Assembly: GCF_004028635.1 (NCBI RefSeq)
Contig: NZ_RQJW01000003.1
Location: 1,240,001 to 1,304,000, forward strand
Length of the DNA stretch: 64,000 nucleotides
Source of the DNA: Streptomyces cyaneus
GTDB lineage: Bacteria; Actinomycetota; Actinomycetes; Streptomycetales; Streptomycetaceae
Direction of reading: 5' to 3'
The notes beneath the pieces were generated by a model. The model saw nothing but the letters and a program-made list of their open reading frames with translations. It did not search any database and was not told where the DNA came from. Position numbers and translations under genes: made by a program. Every line of letters begins with the position of its first letter. Within the stretch, counting starts at the first letter, position 1. Below, one piece after another: positions 41,782 through 50,743 of this stretch.

Positions 41782-43005
41782 ATGGACCTGCTGAACACGC
41801 TGGTGGACAAGGGGCTTCGGCGCGAGCTGCCGACCCGCGAGGAAGCCTTGGCCGTCCTCGCCACTTCCGACGACGACCTGCTCGATGTGGTGGCCGCGGC
41901 CGGCAAGGTACGCCGGCAGTGGTTCGGCCGACGGGTGAAACTCAACTATCTCGTCAACCTCAAGTCGGGCCTGTGCCCGGAGGACTGCTCCTACTGTTCT
42001 CAGCGGCTCGGCTCCACCGCCGGCATCCTGAAGTACACCTGGCTCAAGCCGGACGAGGCATCGCAGGCCGCGGCCGCCGGTTTGGCCGGTGGCGCCAAGC
42101 GGGTCTGTCTGGTGGCGTCCGGGCGCGGCCCGACCGACCGAGACGTGGACCGGGTCTCCGAGACCATCAAGACGATCAAGGACCAGAACGAGGGCGTCGA
42201 GGTGTGCGCCTGTCTCGGTCTGCTCTCCGACGGCCAGGCGGAGCGGCTGCGCGAGGCGGGCGCGGATGCGTACAACCACAACCTCAACACCTCCGAGGGC
42301 ACGTACGCGGACATCACGACCACCCACACCTACGCCGACCGCGTCGACACCGTGCACAAGGCGCACGCGGCGGGCCTGTCGGCGTGCTCGGGTCTGATCG
42401 CGGGCATGGGCGAATCGGACGAGGACCTGGTCGACGTCGTCTACTCGCTGCGCGAGCTGGACCCGGACTCGGTGCCGGTCAACTTCCTGATCCCGTTCGA
42501 GGGCACCCCGCTGGCCAAGGAGTGGAACCTCACCCCGCAGCGCTGTCTGCGGATCCTGGCGATGGTGCGGTTCGTCTGCCCTGACGTCGAGGTGCGTATC
42601 GCGGGCGGCCGCGAGGTGCATCTGCGCACCATGCAGCCGCTCGCCCTGCACCTGGCCAACTCGATCTTCCTCGGCGACTACCTCACCAGCGAGGGCCAGG
42701 CGGGCAAGGCCGACCTGGAGATGATCGCGGACGCCGGCTTCGAGGTGGAGGGCGCCGACCAGGTGACACTGCCCGAGCACCGGGCGGCGACGGCCGGGGG
42801 CGGGTGCGGCTCGCACGAGAGCGCGGGGTGCGGTTCGCACGAGGGCGCCGGGTGCGGGTCGCACGAGGGCGCCGGGTGCGGGTCGCACGAGGGTGGCGGT
42901 GTGTGCGGTACGGCCGCTGCCGCGCCGGTCGCCGCCGAGCCGCGCACCGACCTGGTCGCCGTACGCCGCCGGGGTGCCGGCACGGACCTCGCGCCCAATG
43001 CCTGA
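41782..43005 (+). CDS. bioB: Biotin synthase with Cys/His repeat tail
   Basis: 407 residues from ATG 41782. Radical SAM enzyme that inserts sulfur into dethiobiotin. The FeS cluster cysteines are Cys65, Cys69, Cys72 (CPEDCSYC), and the catalytic core ends near residue 335. Beyond it lies an extra tail: residues 341-376 hold four copies of an eight-residue repeat with CGSHE at 342, 350, 358 and 366, plus Cys375. Tails of this kind are absent from E. coli BioB. The repeats are also direct 24-base repeats in DNA (42805-42900). The gene overlaps bioA by eight bases. Confidence 0.94.
   Translation: MDLLNTLVDKGLRRELPTREEALAVLATSDDDLLDVVAAAGKVRRQWFGRRVKLNYLVNLKSGLCPEDCSYCSQRLGSTAGILKYTWLKPDEASQAAAAGLAGGAKRVCLVASGRGPTDRDVDRVSETIKTIKDQNEGVEVCACLGLLSDGQAERLREAGADAYNHNLNTSEGTYADITTTHTYADRVDTVHKAHAAGLSACSGLIAGMGESDEDLVDVVYSLRELDPDSVPVNFLIPFEGTPLAKEWNLTPQRCLRILAMVRFVCPDVEVRIAGGREVHLRTMQPLALHLANSIFLGDYLTSEGQAGKADLEMIADAGFEVEGADQVTLPEHRAATAGGGCGSHESAGCGSHEGAGCGSHEGAGCGSHEGGGVCGTAAAAPVAAEPRTDLVAVRRRGAGTDLAPNA
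42805..42900 (+). repeat. Four 24-base tandem repeats in the 3' end of bioB
   Basis: GGTGCGGxTCGCACGAGxGC-type units repeat with a 24-nt period and encode GCGSHEGA four times. Units three and four are almost identical, which suggests recent slippage expansion. Confidence 0.85.
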
Positions 43006-44305
43006 CCTGCACGCGATGCCCGAATGGACCGTGCCCGAGCTGCTGGAGCTCGACCGGCGGCACGTCTGGCATCCGTACGGCCCCATGCCCGGCCGCATCG
43101 AGCCGCTGGTCGTGGAGTCGGCGAGCGGGGTACGCCTCAGACTGAGGACGGCGGACGGAGCCCAGGACGAAGTCGTGGACGGCATGTCGTCCTGGTGGTC
43201 GGCGATCCACGGCTACAACCACCCCGTGCTCAACGAGGCCGCGCACGAGCAGCTGTCGCGCATGAGCCATGTCATGTTCGGCGGGCTCACGCACGAGCCC
43301 GCCGTACGCCTGGCGAAGCTCCTTGTCGACATGTCGCCCGACGGCCTGGAGCATGTCTTCCTCGCCGACTCCGGGTCGGTGTCGGTCGAGGTCGCGGTCA
43401 AGATGTGCCTGCAGTACTGGCGTTCGCTGGGCCGCCCCGGCAAGCAGCGGCTGCTGACCTGGCGCGGCGGCTACCACGGCGACACCTGGCAGCCGATGTC
43501 GGTGTGCGACCCCGAGGGCGGGATGCACGAGCTGTGGACCGGCGTACTCCAGCGCCAGGTGTTCGCGGACCCGCCGCCGGCGGAGTACGAGGAGTCGTAC
43601 GCCGACCATCTGCGCTCGCTGATCGCGCAGCACGCCGATGAACTGGCCGCTGTGATCGTCGAGCCGGTCGTGCAGGGCGCGGGCGGGATGCGGTTCCACT
43701 CCCCCGCGTATCTGCGGGTGCTGCGCGAGGCGTGCGACGCGCACGACGTGCTGCTGGTGTTCGACGAGATCGCGACCGGGTTCGGTCGCACGGGCGCGCT
43801 GTTCGCGGCGGACCATGCGGCGGTGACGCCGGATGTGATGTGCGTGGGCAAGGCGCTGACCGGCGGCTACCTGACGATGGCCGCCACGTTGTGCACCTCG
43901 CGGGTGGCCGACGGGATCTCGCGGGGCGAGGTGCCCGTGCTCGCGCACGGCCCGACCTTCATGGGCAACCCGCTGGCGGCCGCGGTCGCCTGCGCCTCGA
44001 TCGAGCTGCTGCTCGGCCAGGACTGGCTGACGGAGGTCGAGCGGATCGAGGCGGGGCTGCGGGAGGGGCTGGCGCCCGTGGCAGATATTCCGGGCGTGAA
44101 GGACGTACGGGTCCTGGGCGCCATCGGGGTCGTGCAGCTGGACCACCCCATCGACATGAAGGCGGCCACGGAGGCCGCCGTCCGCGAGGGGGTGTGGCTG
44201 CGGCCGTTCCGCGACCTCGTCTACACGATGCCGCCGTACGTCACGGGTGACGCGGATGTGGCACGGATCGCCCGCGCGGTGGGCGCGGCAGCGCGGGAGG
44301 GCTGA
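42998..44305 (+). CDS. bioA: Adenosylmethionine-8-amino-7-oxononanoate aminotransferase
   Basis: 435 residues from ATG 42998, overlapping the bioB stop; GTG 43016 is an alternative. Converts KAPA to DAPA with S-adenosylmethionine as amino donor. The family start RRHVWHPYGPM is followed by SSWWSAIHGYNHP; the PLP lysine is in CVGKALTGGYL and the cofactor aspartate in VFDEIATGFGRTG. bioD starts one base after its stop. Confidence 0.94.
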   Translation: MPDLHAMPEWTVPELLELDRRHVWHPYGPMPGRIEPLVVESASGVRLRLRTADGAQDEVVDGMSSWWSAIHGYNHPVLNEAAHEQLSRMSHVMFGGLTHEPAVRLAKLLVDMSPDGLEHVFLADSGSVSVEVAVKMCLQYWRSLGRPGKQRLLTWRGGYHGDTWQPMSVCDPEGGMHELWTGVLQRQVFADPPPAEYEESYADHLRSLIAQHADELAAVIVEPVVQGAGGMRFHSPAYLRVLREACDAHDVLLVFDEIATGFGRTGALFAADHAAVTPDVMCVGKALTGGYLTMAATLCTSRVADGISRGEVPVLAHGPTFMGNPLAAAVACASIELLLGQDWLTEVERIEAGLREGLAPVADIPGVKDVRVLGAIGVVQLDHPIDMKAATEAAVREGVWLRPFRDLVYTMPPYVTGDADVARIARAVGAAAREG

Positions 44306-44306
44306 G

Positions 44307-45023
44307 ATGCCGGTACTGGTGATCACGGGCACGGGCACGGAGGTCGGCAAGACGGTCACCACGGCCGCGGTCGCGGCGGCCGCGGTGGCGGCGGGCCGGT
44401 CGGTTGCGGTGCTGAAGGCCGCGCAGACGGGCGTGACGCCGGACGAGCGTGGTGACGCGGAGGAGGTGGCGCGGCTCGCGGGGGCCGTGACGACCGCGGA
44501 GGTCGCCCGGTATCCGGAGCCGTTGGCCCCGGCGACGGCCGCGCGCCGGGCCGGCCGCCCTCCGGTCCGGCCGCACGAGATCGCCGAGGCCGCCGCCAAG
44601 CTGGCCGCCGAGCACGACCTGGTGCTGGTGGAGGGGGCGGGCGGGCTGCTCGTCCGCTTCGACGAGGCCGGCGGCACGCTGGCGGACGCGGCCGAACTGA
44701 TGGCGGCGCCGGTCCTTCTGGTCGCCTCGGCGGGCCTGGGCACGCTCAACACGACGGAGTTGACGGCGCGTGAACTGCGGACTCGACGGCTGGACCTGCT
44801 GGGCGTGGTGATCGGCAGCTGGCCCGAGGCGCCCGATCTGGCGTCTCTTTGCAACGTCGCGGATCTGCCGGACGTGGCGGCGGCGCCGCTGCTGGGCGCG
44901 GTACCGGCCGGCGCGGGGGCGCTCGCGCCCACCGACTTCCGTGTCGCGGCGCCGGATTGGCTGGCGCCGCGGTTGTTCGGGACGTGGGACGCGGAGGGCT
45001 TTCGGGGGCGGGCGGCGCCCTGA
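44307..45023 (+). CDS. bioD: Dethiobiotin synthetase
   Basis: 238 residues from ATG 44307. Closes the ureido ring of dethiobiotin with CO2 and ATP. P-loop GTGTEVGKT (~8-16), catalytic LKAAQTG (~40), and VEGAGGLLV motif. It is the last gene of bioB-A-D. No terminator stem is obvious in the 48 bases before the convergent LuxR gene. Confidence 0.94.
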   Translation: MPVLVITGTGTEVGKTVTTAAVAAAAVAAGRSVAVLKAAQTGVTPDERGDAEEVARLAGAVTTAEVARYPEPLAPATAARRAGRPPVRPHEIAEAAAKLAAEHDLVLVEGAGGLLVRFDEAGGTLADAAELMAAPVLLVASAGLGTLNTTELTARELRTRRLDLLGVVIGSWPEAPDLASLCNVADLPDVAAAPLLGAVPAGAGALAPTDFRVAAPDWLAPRLFGTWDAEGFRGRAAP

Positions 45024-45071
45024 GGCGCTCGTGACAGGTCGTCATGCCGTCGCCCGCGCCTGGTCCGGCGG

Positions 45072-47459
45072 CTAGCCGGCCTCGCCTTCGTCGCTCTCGG
45101 CGATGAGTCGTACCAGTTCGATACGGGAGCGGATTCCCAGGCGGGTGAAGACGCCTCGTAGGTGGTGGTCGATCGTGCGCGGGCTGAGGGCGAGGCGGGC
45201 GGCGATCTCCCGGTTGGTGGCCCCGTCGGCGGCCATCCGGGCCACCAGGAGTTGCTGGGCCGTCAGGCGGGCCGTGGGGTGTCCCGTGGCGTTGGCGGTC
45301 GGTGCGGCGGGTGCGCCGAGGGCACGGAGTTCGGTGCGGGCCTGGTCCGCGCAGTGCGGGGCGCCGAAGGAGTCGAACGCCTCCAGGGCGCTGTGCAGGC
45401 GGTCGCGTGCCTCGGTACGGCGGCGCAGTCGGCGCAGGGCGCTGCCGAACAGCAGCTCCGTGCGGGCGCGTTCGAAGTCGCGGGTGCCGTGGGAGTGCAG
45501 GTCGAGTGCCGTGCGGTAGTGGTCCACCGCTTCCTCCCCGGGCGCGAGCAGGGCGCGGCAGCGGGCGCTGAGGGCCAGGTCGTCGGGGCTGCGCACGGTG
45601 CTCGCCCAGCGGTGGTAGTCGGCGTGCGCGACGCGGGCCACACGGGTGTCGCCGGTGCGGACGGCGGCCTCGACGTAGTGCGGGGTGGCCAGGTGGCGGA
45701 CGGCCCGGTGGCCGTGGCCCGGGCCGAATCCGGCCAGGGCGCGCAGTCGGGCGGCCGCGGCGGCGAAGTCGCCGACGCCGAGGTCGAGGAAGGCGAGCGC
45801 CCACTGGGCGAGGGCGGCGGGCAGACCCAGGCCCCGGGCGAGGGCGTACGACCGTGCGGTCGCGGCACGTTCGCGGCAGACGTCCGCGTCTCCGGTGAGC
45901 GCGGCGAACATGGCGAGGGCGGCCTGCAGATGACAGGCGCCGTTGTCCTGACCTGTGGCGTGGGCCTGCCACAGCGCGTCCGTCGCGGCGGCCTCGCCGG
46001 CTCTGGGGCGTCCGGTCCAGAAGTCGGCGTACGCACGGAACTCCATCGCCTGCGGCACGGCGACCGGGGTGCCGAGCGCCCGTGCGGAGGCGGCCGCGCG
46101 GACGGTCGCCGTGGCCGCGCGGGTGTGGTCGCCGAGGAGCAGCTCGGCGATCCCGGCGTGAATGAGGACGGTGGGATCACCCCCCGGCCCGCACCGCCCG
46201 GCCGCCTGCTTCAGCAGATCGCGCGCATCCTCGTACCGCCCGTCGAAGGCGGCCACGAGCCCGCTCAGCGTGCCCGGCGGCACCACGCCGAGCCGATCGG
46301 CGACGCGGGTGGCCTCGCGCAGGCGTCGTATGTCTCCGGTGTAGATGGCGGCTTCGGTGGCTCGGGCGAGGAAGTGGGCGGCTGGGTCGGTGGTGGGAGG
46401 GGGCGTGGGGGTGGGGGCTACGGCTGTGGCTGACGCGACGGGGGTGGAGGCGTCGACGGAGGACGACCGCACAGCGCCTGGGGCGGCGAGGGCGGCCGGC
46501 GGTGCGGGGACCTTGCCGACGGGAGGCGCTGCGGGGACCGGGCCGACGGGAGGCGCTGCGGGCCCAGGGGCGGTGCGTGCCGGGGGCGGGGTGGTCGCCG
46601 CCGTCAGCAGCGCGTCGAACGCCTCCGACGCGTTTCCCGCCCGAAGGGCGAGCACCCCGGTCAGAGCGTCGTCGGAGGTGGTGGCCGCCAGCCTGCGCGC
46701 CCGGTCCCCGTCGCCCGACTGCCAGGCGTAGGCGGCAGCCCGGGCGATCAGGCGGGCCTGCTCGGACGGGTCGGGGCACAGCTCGGCCGCCCGTTCCGCC
46801 AGCGCACGCGCCAAGGACAGCCGGCCCGCGTCACCGGCCTTGGCCGCGGCGGCTCCGAGTTCCGCGGCCAGCCGCCCGCTGGGGCCCAGCGCCCCCGCAC
46901 CCCGGTGCCAGGAACGCCACGGCGTCTCCCCCACGCCGCTCAGCACCCGGGCCAGCAGGCGGTGGACGTCGCGGCGGTCGGCCGGGGAGCCCGTCTCGTA
47001 GGCCGCGATCCGTGTCCACGCGTCGCGGAACACCACCCCGCCCGCTCCGGCGTGCGCGACGCCGGCCGCCTCGGCGGCGTCCAGGGACCGGGTGTCGAGG
47101 CGGGCCGCCATGACGGCGCGCAGGAAGGCGTCGGTGGAGACCGGGTACTGGTCGGCCGCGGCGAGGAGCAGGAGCAGGCGTGTGTCGTCGGGCAACGCCC
47201 TTGTCTCCGCCCGGCGTTCACGCAGCAAGGCCGGGGCCAGCTCCGCCGGCTTTGTCGGGAGCGGGTCGACGCCCGCCGCCTGGCGGTCGGTCAGGCGCGG
47301 GACCAGTTCGGCGGCGGCGCGCACATCGCCGTACACGGCACGCAGCACCCGTACGCGGACGCCCTCGGGAAGGGCGGCGGCCGGCTGTCGCCACCACGGG
47401 CCCGTGAGCCGCGGTGGCGAAGTGCGGTCGAGGGGCGGGGGGTTCACCGGAGTCACCAC
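45072..47459 (-). CDS. LuxR family regulator, large, without an evident ATPase site
   Basis: 795 residues. The C-terminal helix-turn-helix of the LuxR class is clear (RLTAQQLLVARMAADGATNREIAARLALSPRTIDHHLRGVF). The middle is a TPR-like helical region, split by a Pro/Ala-rich linker (~325-385). The N-terminus lacks the Walker A motif of LAL/MalT-type proteins, so it looks like a shortened member. It is divergent from a secreted lipase; in several Streptomyces a LuxR activator (LipR) lies beside a lipase gene, though there it is larger. A palindrome in the gap may be its site. Confidence 0.85.
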   Translation of the reverse strand: MVTPVNPPPLDRTSPPRLTGPWWRQPAAALPEGVRVRVLRAVYGDVRAAAELVPRLTDRQAAGVDPLPTKPAELAPALLRERRAETRALPDDTRLLLLLAAADQYPVSTDAFLRAVMAARLDTRSLDAAEAAGVAHAGAGGVVFRDAWTRIAAYETGSPADRRDVHRLLARVLSGVGETPWRSWHRGAGALGPSGRLAAELGAAAAKAGDAGRLSLARALAERAAELCPDPSEQARLIARAAAYAWQSGDGDRARRLAATTSDDALTGVLALRAGNASEAFDALLTAATTPPPARTAPGPAAPPVGPVPAAPPVGKVPAPPAALAAPGAVRSSSVDASTPVASATAVAPTPTPPPTTDPAAHFLARATEAAIYTGDIRRLREATRVADRLGVVPPGTLSGLVAAFDGRYEDARDLLKQAAGRCGPGGDPTVLIHAGIAELLLGDHTRAATATVRAAASARALGTPVAVPQAMEFRAYADFWTGRPRAGEAAATDALWQAHATGQDNGACHLQAALAMFAALTGDADVCRERAATARSYALARGLGLPAALAQWALAFLDLGVGDFAAAAARLRALAGFGPGHGHRAVRHLATPHYVEAAVRTGDTRVARVAHADYHRWASTVRSPDDLALSARCRALLAPGEEAVDHYRTALDLHSHGTRDFERARTELLFGSALRRLRRRTEARDRLHSALEAFDSFGAPHCADQARTELRALGAPAAPTANATGHPTARLTAQQLLVARMAADGATNREIAARLALSPRTIDHHLRGVFTRLGIRSRIELVRLIAESDEGEAG

Positions 47460-47499
47460 ACAAATGACGTTACTGGCGAGTTAATTGAACCGTAAAGAC

Positions 47500-47513
47500 C
47501 GGCGATTTCGCCG
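47500..47513. promoter_or_regulatory. Palindrome between LuxR gene and lipase
   Basis: CGGCGA-TT-TCGCCG, perfect 6-bp arms, about 60-74 bases upstream of the lipase start. Candidate activator or operator site for the divergent pair. Confidence 0.4.
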
Positions 47514-47573
47514 ATGCGGCGCGCGTAGACCGGCTCGACACTCCTGACAACCCCACACGTTTCAGGAGGCATC

Positions 47574-48260
47574 ATGCAGCGCAGCAAGCGTCGCATCGCC
47601 GCGGCCGTGACGGCCTTGGCCTCTTCGCTCCTTCTGTCACTGTCCCTCTCCCCCACACCCGCGCACGCCGCCACCCACGACCCCGTCGTCTTCGTGCACG
47701 GCCTGAGCAGCTCGGCGAGCAGCTGGGACGACTGGGTCGGCTACTTCAAGGCCGACGGCTACAGCTCCGCCGAGCTGGACGCCTGGTCGTACGACTGGGC
47801 CCAGTCGAACGCCACCACCGCCCGGCAACTTCAGACCGAGATCAGAAACGTGCTCGCCCGGACCGGCGCCTCGAAGGTGGACATCGTCGTCCACTCCATG
47901 GGCGCGCTCAGCTCCCGCTACTTCCTCAAGAACCTCGGCGGGACGTCGTACGTGGACGACTTCGTCTCGACGGCCGGGGTGAACCACGGCACCTCCACCG
48001 CCTCGTGGTGTGCGTGGCTGTACACGTCCTGCTCGGAGATGAACACCGGCAGCTCGTTCCTGACCGCCCTGAACTCCGGCGACGAGACCCCGGGCAGCGT
48101 GTCGTACGCCAGCTACTGGTCGAACTGCGACGACGCGCTCACCCCCGACACCACCGCGATCCTCAGCGGCGCGACGAACGTCGAGGTCGGGTGCGTCTCG
48201 CACACCGACATGAACAACGACCACGGCGTGTACGAGCAGGTCCGGGACTTCATCGGCTGA
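47574..48260 (+). CDS. Secreted lipase/esterase, class 2 lipase-like alpha/beta hydrolase
   Basis: 228 residues. A signal peptide (basic start MQRSKRR, hydrophobic core, cleavage near AHA-A at 32/33). HDPVVFVHGLSSSASSW is the lipase oxyanion loop; the nucleophile is Ser108 in VVHSMGALS, with Asp and His expected near residues 170-220 (SHTDMNNDHG). Four extra cysteines (WCAWLYTSC, NCDD, VGC) suggest two disulfides outside the cell. AGGAGG site upstream of ATG 47574. Confidence 0.9.
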   Translation: MQRSKRRIAAAVTALASSLLLSLSLSPTPAHAATHDPVVFVHGLSSSASSWDDWVGYFKADGYSSAELDAWSYDWAQSNATTARQLQTEIRNVLARTGASKVDIVVHSMGALSSRYFLKNLGGTSYVDDFVSTAGVNHGTSTASWCAWLYTSCSEMNTGSSFLTALNSGDETPGSVSYASYWSNCDDALTPDTTAILSGATNVEVGCVSHTDMNNDHGVYEQVRDFIG

Positions 48261-48370
48261 GGTTGCGGGCCGAGCCCGCCTGAACGACAACCACTGCGAC
48301 AGCGGGGGGTGCGCCGGTGCCGTACGGGGGACAATCGGGAGTGAGTCCCGTCCCGCCACGGAGGTCCCCC

Positions 48371-49063
48371 ATGGCCCTACGGTCCGCCGGCTCCGGCAAG
48401 GTGTCACGGGATGCCGTGCACCACCCGCTGTTCGCCCGCTGCTACGCCCGGATCAGCGTCAACGCCGAGACCCGACTGGGCATGGGCGGCGTCCGCGACC
48501 GGCTGCTGGCCGGGCTGTCCGGCCGGGTGATCGAGATCGGCGCGGGCAACGGTCTGAACTTCGCCCACTATCCGAGCGCCGTCTCGGAGGTCGTCGCCAT
48601 CGAACCGGAGCGCCTGCTGCGGAAGCTGGCGGTGGAGTCCGCCCTGCGCGCCGGGGTACCGGTGGACGTGGTGCCGGGTGCCGCGGAGGCGCTGCCGGTC
48701 AAGAGCGAGGCCTTCGACGCGGTGGTGCTCTCGCTGGTGCTGTGCAGCGTGCGGGACGTGCCGAGGGCGCTCGGTGAGGTGCGGCGGGTGCTGCGGCCCG
48801 GCGGTGTGGTGCGGTTCTTCGAGCACGGTCGGGGCGGCGGGCGGGCGATGCTCCTCACGCAGCGGGCGCTGGACCGGACGGTGTGGCCGCTGGTGAGCGG
48901 CGGCTGCCATGTCTCGCGCGACCCGGTCGCGGCACTGCGCGAGGCCGGGTTCGAACTCGGCCCCCACCGGCGGGTGATGATGCCGGAGAAGGGGCCGGTG
49001 CTCCCCTCGTCGTACTGCGTGCTGGGCACGGCATGGCGGCCGACGGAGGAGCAGCCCGGCTGA
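48371..49063 (+). CDS. Class I SAM-dependent methyltransferase
   Basis: 230 residues from ATG 48371 (GGAGG upstream); an in-frame start at 48317 is less likely. Motif I VIEIGAGNGLNFAHY, motif II (AIEPERLLR) and a FDAVVLSLVLCSVRD motif II/III region, then LRPGGVVRFFEHG. This is the small methyltransferase type close to UbiE/menaquinone methyltransferases, but the substrate cannot be given. Confidence 0.85.
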   Translation: MALRSAGSGKVSRDAVHHPLFARCYARISVNAETRLGMGGVRDRLLAGLSGRVIEIGAGNGLNFAHYPSAVSEVVAIEPERLLRKLAVESALRAGVPVDVVPGAAEALPVKSEAFDAVVLSLVLCSVRDVPRALGEVRRVLRPGGVVRFFEHGRGGGRAMLLTQRALDRTVWPLVSGGCHVSRDPVAALREAGFELGPHRRVMMPEKGPVLPSSYCVLGTAWRPTEEQPG

Positions 49064-49091
49064 GCACGGACTCCGCTTCACGGACTCCGCT

Positions 49092-49466
49092 TCACAGACT
49101 CCACTGGCGCAGTTCGCGCGCGATGTCCTCGACCGAGGCCTCACCGCTCTTGACCAGGCGAGCCAGGTCACGCACCTGCTCGGGCGAGGTGACGACCTTG
49201 AGGCCGCTGGCGACCAGGTAGGCGTAGGCCACGGCGGAGGCGAACAGCGCGTTGGAGCGCTCCAATGCCGGGACGTGAATGAGCAGTTGGAGCAGGGCCG
49301 CGGCACGGGCCTGCGGACTGTCGTAGACGGGGACGTCGAATATCTCGGCCTGATGGCGGGCGACGGCGGCGACGAGAGCGCCCCAGTCGGTGACCTGGGG
49401 GTCGCCCGGCGTCCGCTTCTCGGCGAGCATCAGCAGCCAGGCAAGGTCGATGGTCAGATTGCTCAA
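49092..49466 (-). CDS. Toxin component, Fic/Doc-like with a degenerate active site
   Basis: 124 residues. The helical fold resembles Doc toxins (AALLQLLIHVPALERSNALFASAVAYAYL, SPEQVRDLARLVKSGEASVEDIARELRQW). Active Fic proteins have HxFx(D/N)GNKR; here the corresponding stretch is HVPALERSN, so the lysine/glycine loop is missing. The antitoxin gene lies directly upstream with a four-base gap. It may act differently, or be inactive. Confidence 0.8.
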   Translation of the reverse strand: MSNLTIDLAWLLMLAEKRTPGDPQVTDWGALVAAVARHQAEIFDVPVYDSPQARAAALLQLLIHVPALERSNALFASAVAYAYLVASGLKVVTSPEQVRDLARLVKSGEASVEDIARELRQWSL

Positions 49467-49470
49467 GGGA

Positions 49471-49698
49471 TCAGCGGCGACCTTCGCGCTCCGTGCCGAA
49501 TTCCTCGGCGAAGACGGACTCGTACTGCTTCATGAAGTCGGCGGCGGCGTCCACGAATGTGTGGCCGACCTCCCCGGTGTCCTTTCTGACCAGCTCCTCG
49601 ATGTAGCGGTTGACGCTCATGCCGCGGGCCAGGGCGCGTTCGCGTGCCGCGCGGGCCGTGCCTTCGTCGACTCTCACGTTGAGCTGGGTCTTCGCCAT
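49471..49698 (-). CDS. Antitoxin, ribbon-helix-helix family
   Basis: 75 residues. MAKTQLNVRVDEGTARAARERALARGMSVNRYIEELVRK is the ribbon-helix-helix DNA-binding part; the acidic C-terminal helix should bind the toxin. ATG 49698. Paired with the Doc-like toxin; GCTAGC repeats lie just upstream and are likely its operators. Confidence 0.85.
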   Translation of the reverse strand: MAKTQLNVRVDEGTARAARERALARGMSVNRYIEELVRKDTGEVGHTFVDAAADFMKQYESVFAEEFGTEREGRR

Positions 49699-49706
49699 AC
49701 CTAAAA

Positions 49707-49727
49707 GCTAGCGCTCGGATGCTAGCA
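49707..49727. promoter_or_regulatory. GCTAGC repeats upstream of antitoxin, candidate autorepression site
   Basis: GCTAGC at 49707-49712 and 49721-49726, spaced 14 bases apart; the second is in the palindrome TGCTAGCA. Two equal sites on one DNA face are typical for ribbon-helix-helix dimers. Confidence 0.55.
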
Positions 49728-49890
49728 ACGACAAGAGGTCACCCAGGGGTGGAGGGTGCCCCTTACATCGATATCGGGGGCCCGACCTGGGGCGGAGACC
49801 GACCGGGACCTCGGGAGGATACCGAGTGTGCGTTGGGTCACATTAGGCTCGGCGGGGCGAGGAGTCCGTGACGTCCGTGAGGAGGCGGCC

Positions 49891-50739
49891 TTGTCCACAG
49901 CAGCTGCGGAGCATGCCCCGGGCCCCGGGTCGGCCGACGGGATCGCGGCCCGCGCCCGCGGTCTGACCAAGGCGTACGGCTCGGGCGAGACGACGGTGCT
50001 CGCCCTCGACTCGGTGGACGTGGACATCGCGCGCGGACGCTTCACTGCGGTGATGGGGCCGTCGGGCTCCGGGAAGTCCACGCTGATGCACTGTCTGGCG
50101 GGCCTCGACAACGTCTCGGCGGGGCAGGTGTGGCTGGGCGACACCGAGATCACCGGGCTGAAGGATCGCGAGCTGACCCGGCTGCGGCGGGACCGGATCG
50201 GGTTCATGTTCCAGTCGTTCAACCTCATCCCGACCCTGAACGCGGCCGAGAACATCACCCTGCCCATGGACATCGCCGGCAAGAAGCCCGACGACAAGTG
50301 GCTGGACCAGGTCATCGACACCCTCGGACTGCGGGACCGCCTCGAACACCGGCCCTCGCAGCTCTCCGGCGGCCAGCAGCAGCGCGTCGCCTGCGCCCGT
50401 GCGCTGGCCTCCCGGCCCGAGCTGATCTTCGCGGACGAGCCGACCGGCAACCTCGACTCGCGGGCCGGACTGGAAGTGCTCGGCTTCCTGCGCGAGGCCG
50501 TCGACCAGCTGGGGCAGACCGTGGTCATGGTCACCCACGACCCGGGCGCCGCCGCCCACTCCGACCTGGTGCTCTTCCTGGGGGACGGCCGGATCGTGGA
50601 CGAGATGGAGCGGCCGACGGCGGAGGCCGTACTCGAGCGCATGCGCCTCTTTACTGGGGGAAACCCCCAGACCCCCGGTTTCGACGTGATCCGCAGCCAG
50701 TTCGGGGACGGCGAGCCCACGTCCCCCGAGGAGCGCTGA
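49891..50739 (+). CDS. ABC transporter ATP-binding protein, MacB/LolD-type
   Basis: 282 residues from TTG 49891 (GAGGAGG six bases upstream); the open frame starts earlier, at 49756. Walker A GPSGSGKST, signature LSGGQQQR, Walker B LIFADEPTGNLD and H-loop VTHD. The FMFQSFNLIPTLNAAENITLP motif fits the lipoprotein/efflux (MacB) family. The permease gene follows after four bases, so this is an exporter pair. Confidence 0.93.
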   Translation: MSTAAAEHAPGPGSADGIAARARGLTKAYGSGETTVLALDSVDVDIARGRFTAVMGPSGSGKSTLMHCLAGLDNVSAGQVWLGDTEITGLKDRELTRLRRDRIGFMFQSFNLIPTLNAAENITLPMDIAGKKPDDKWLDQVIDTLGLRDRLEHRPSQLSGGQQQRVACARALASRPELIFADEPTGNLDSRAGLEVLGFLREAVDQLGQTVVMVTHDPGAAAHSDLVLFLGDGRIVDEMERPTAEAVLERMRLFTGGNPQTPGFDVIRSQFGDGEPTSPEER

Positions 50740-50743
50740 CCCC

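Noticed and set aside
42805..42900. Tandem repeats as a CRISPR array
   Set aside because: Units are contiguous, in frame with bioB and have no spacers.
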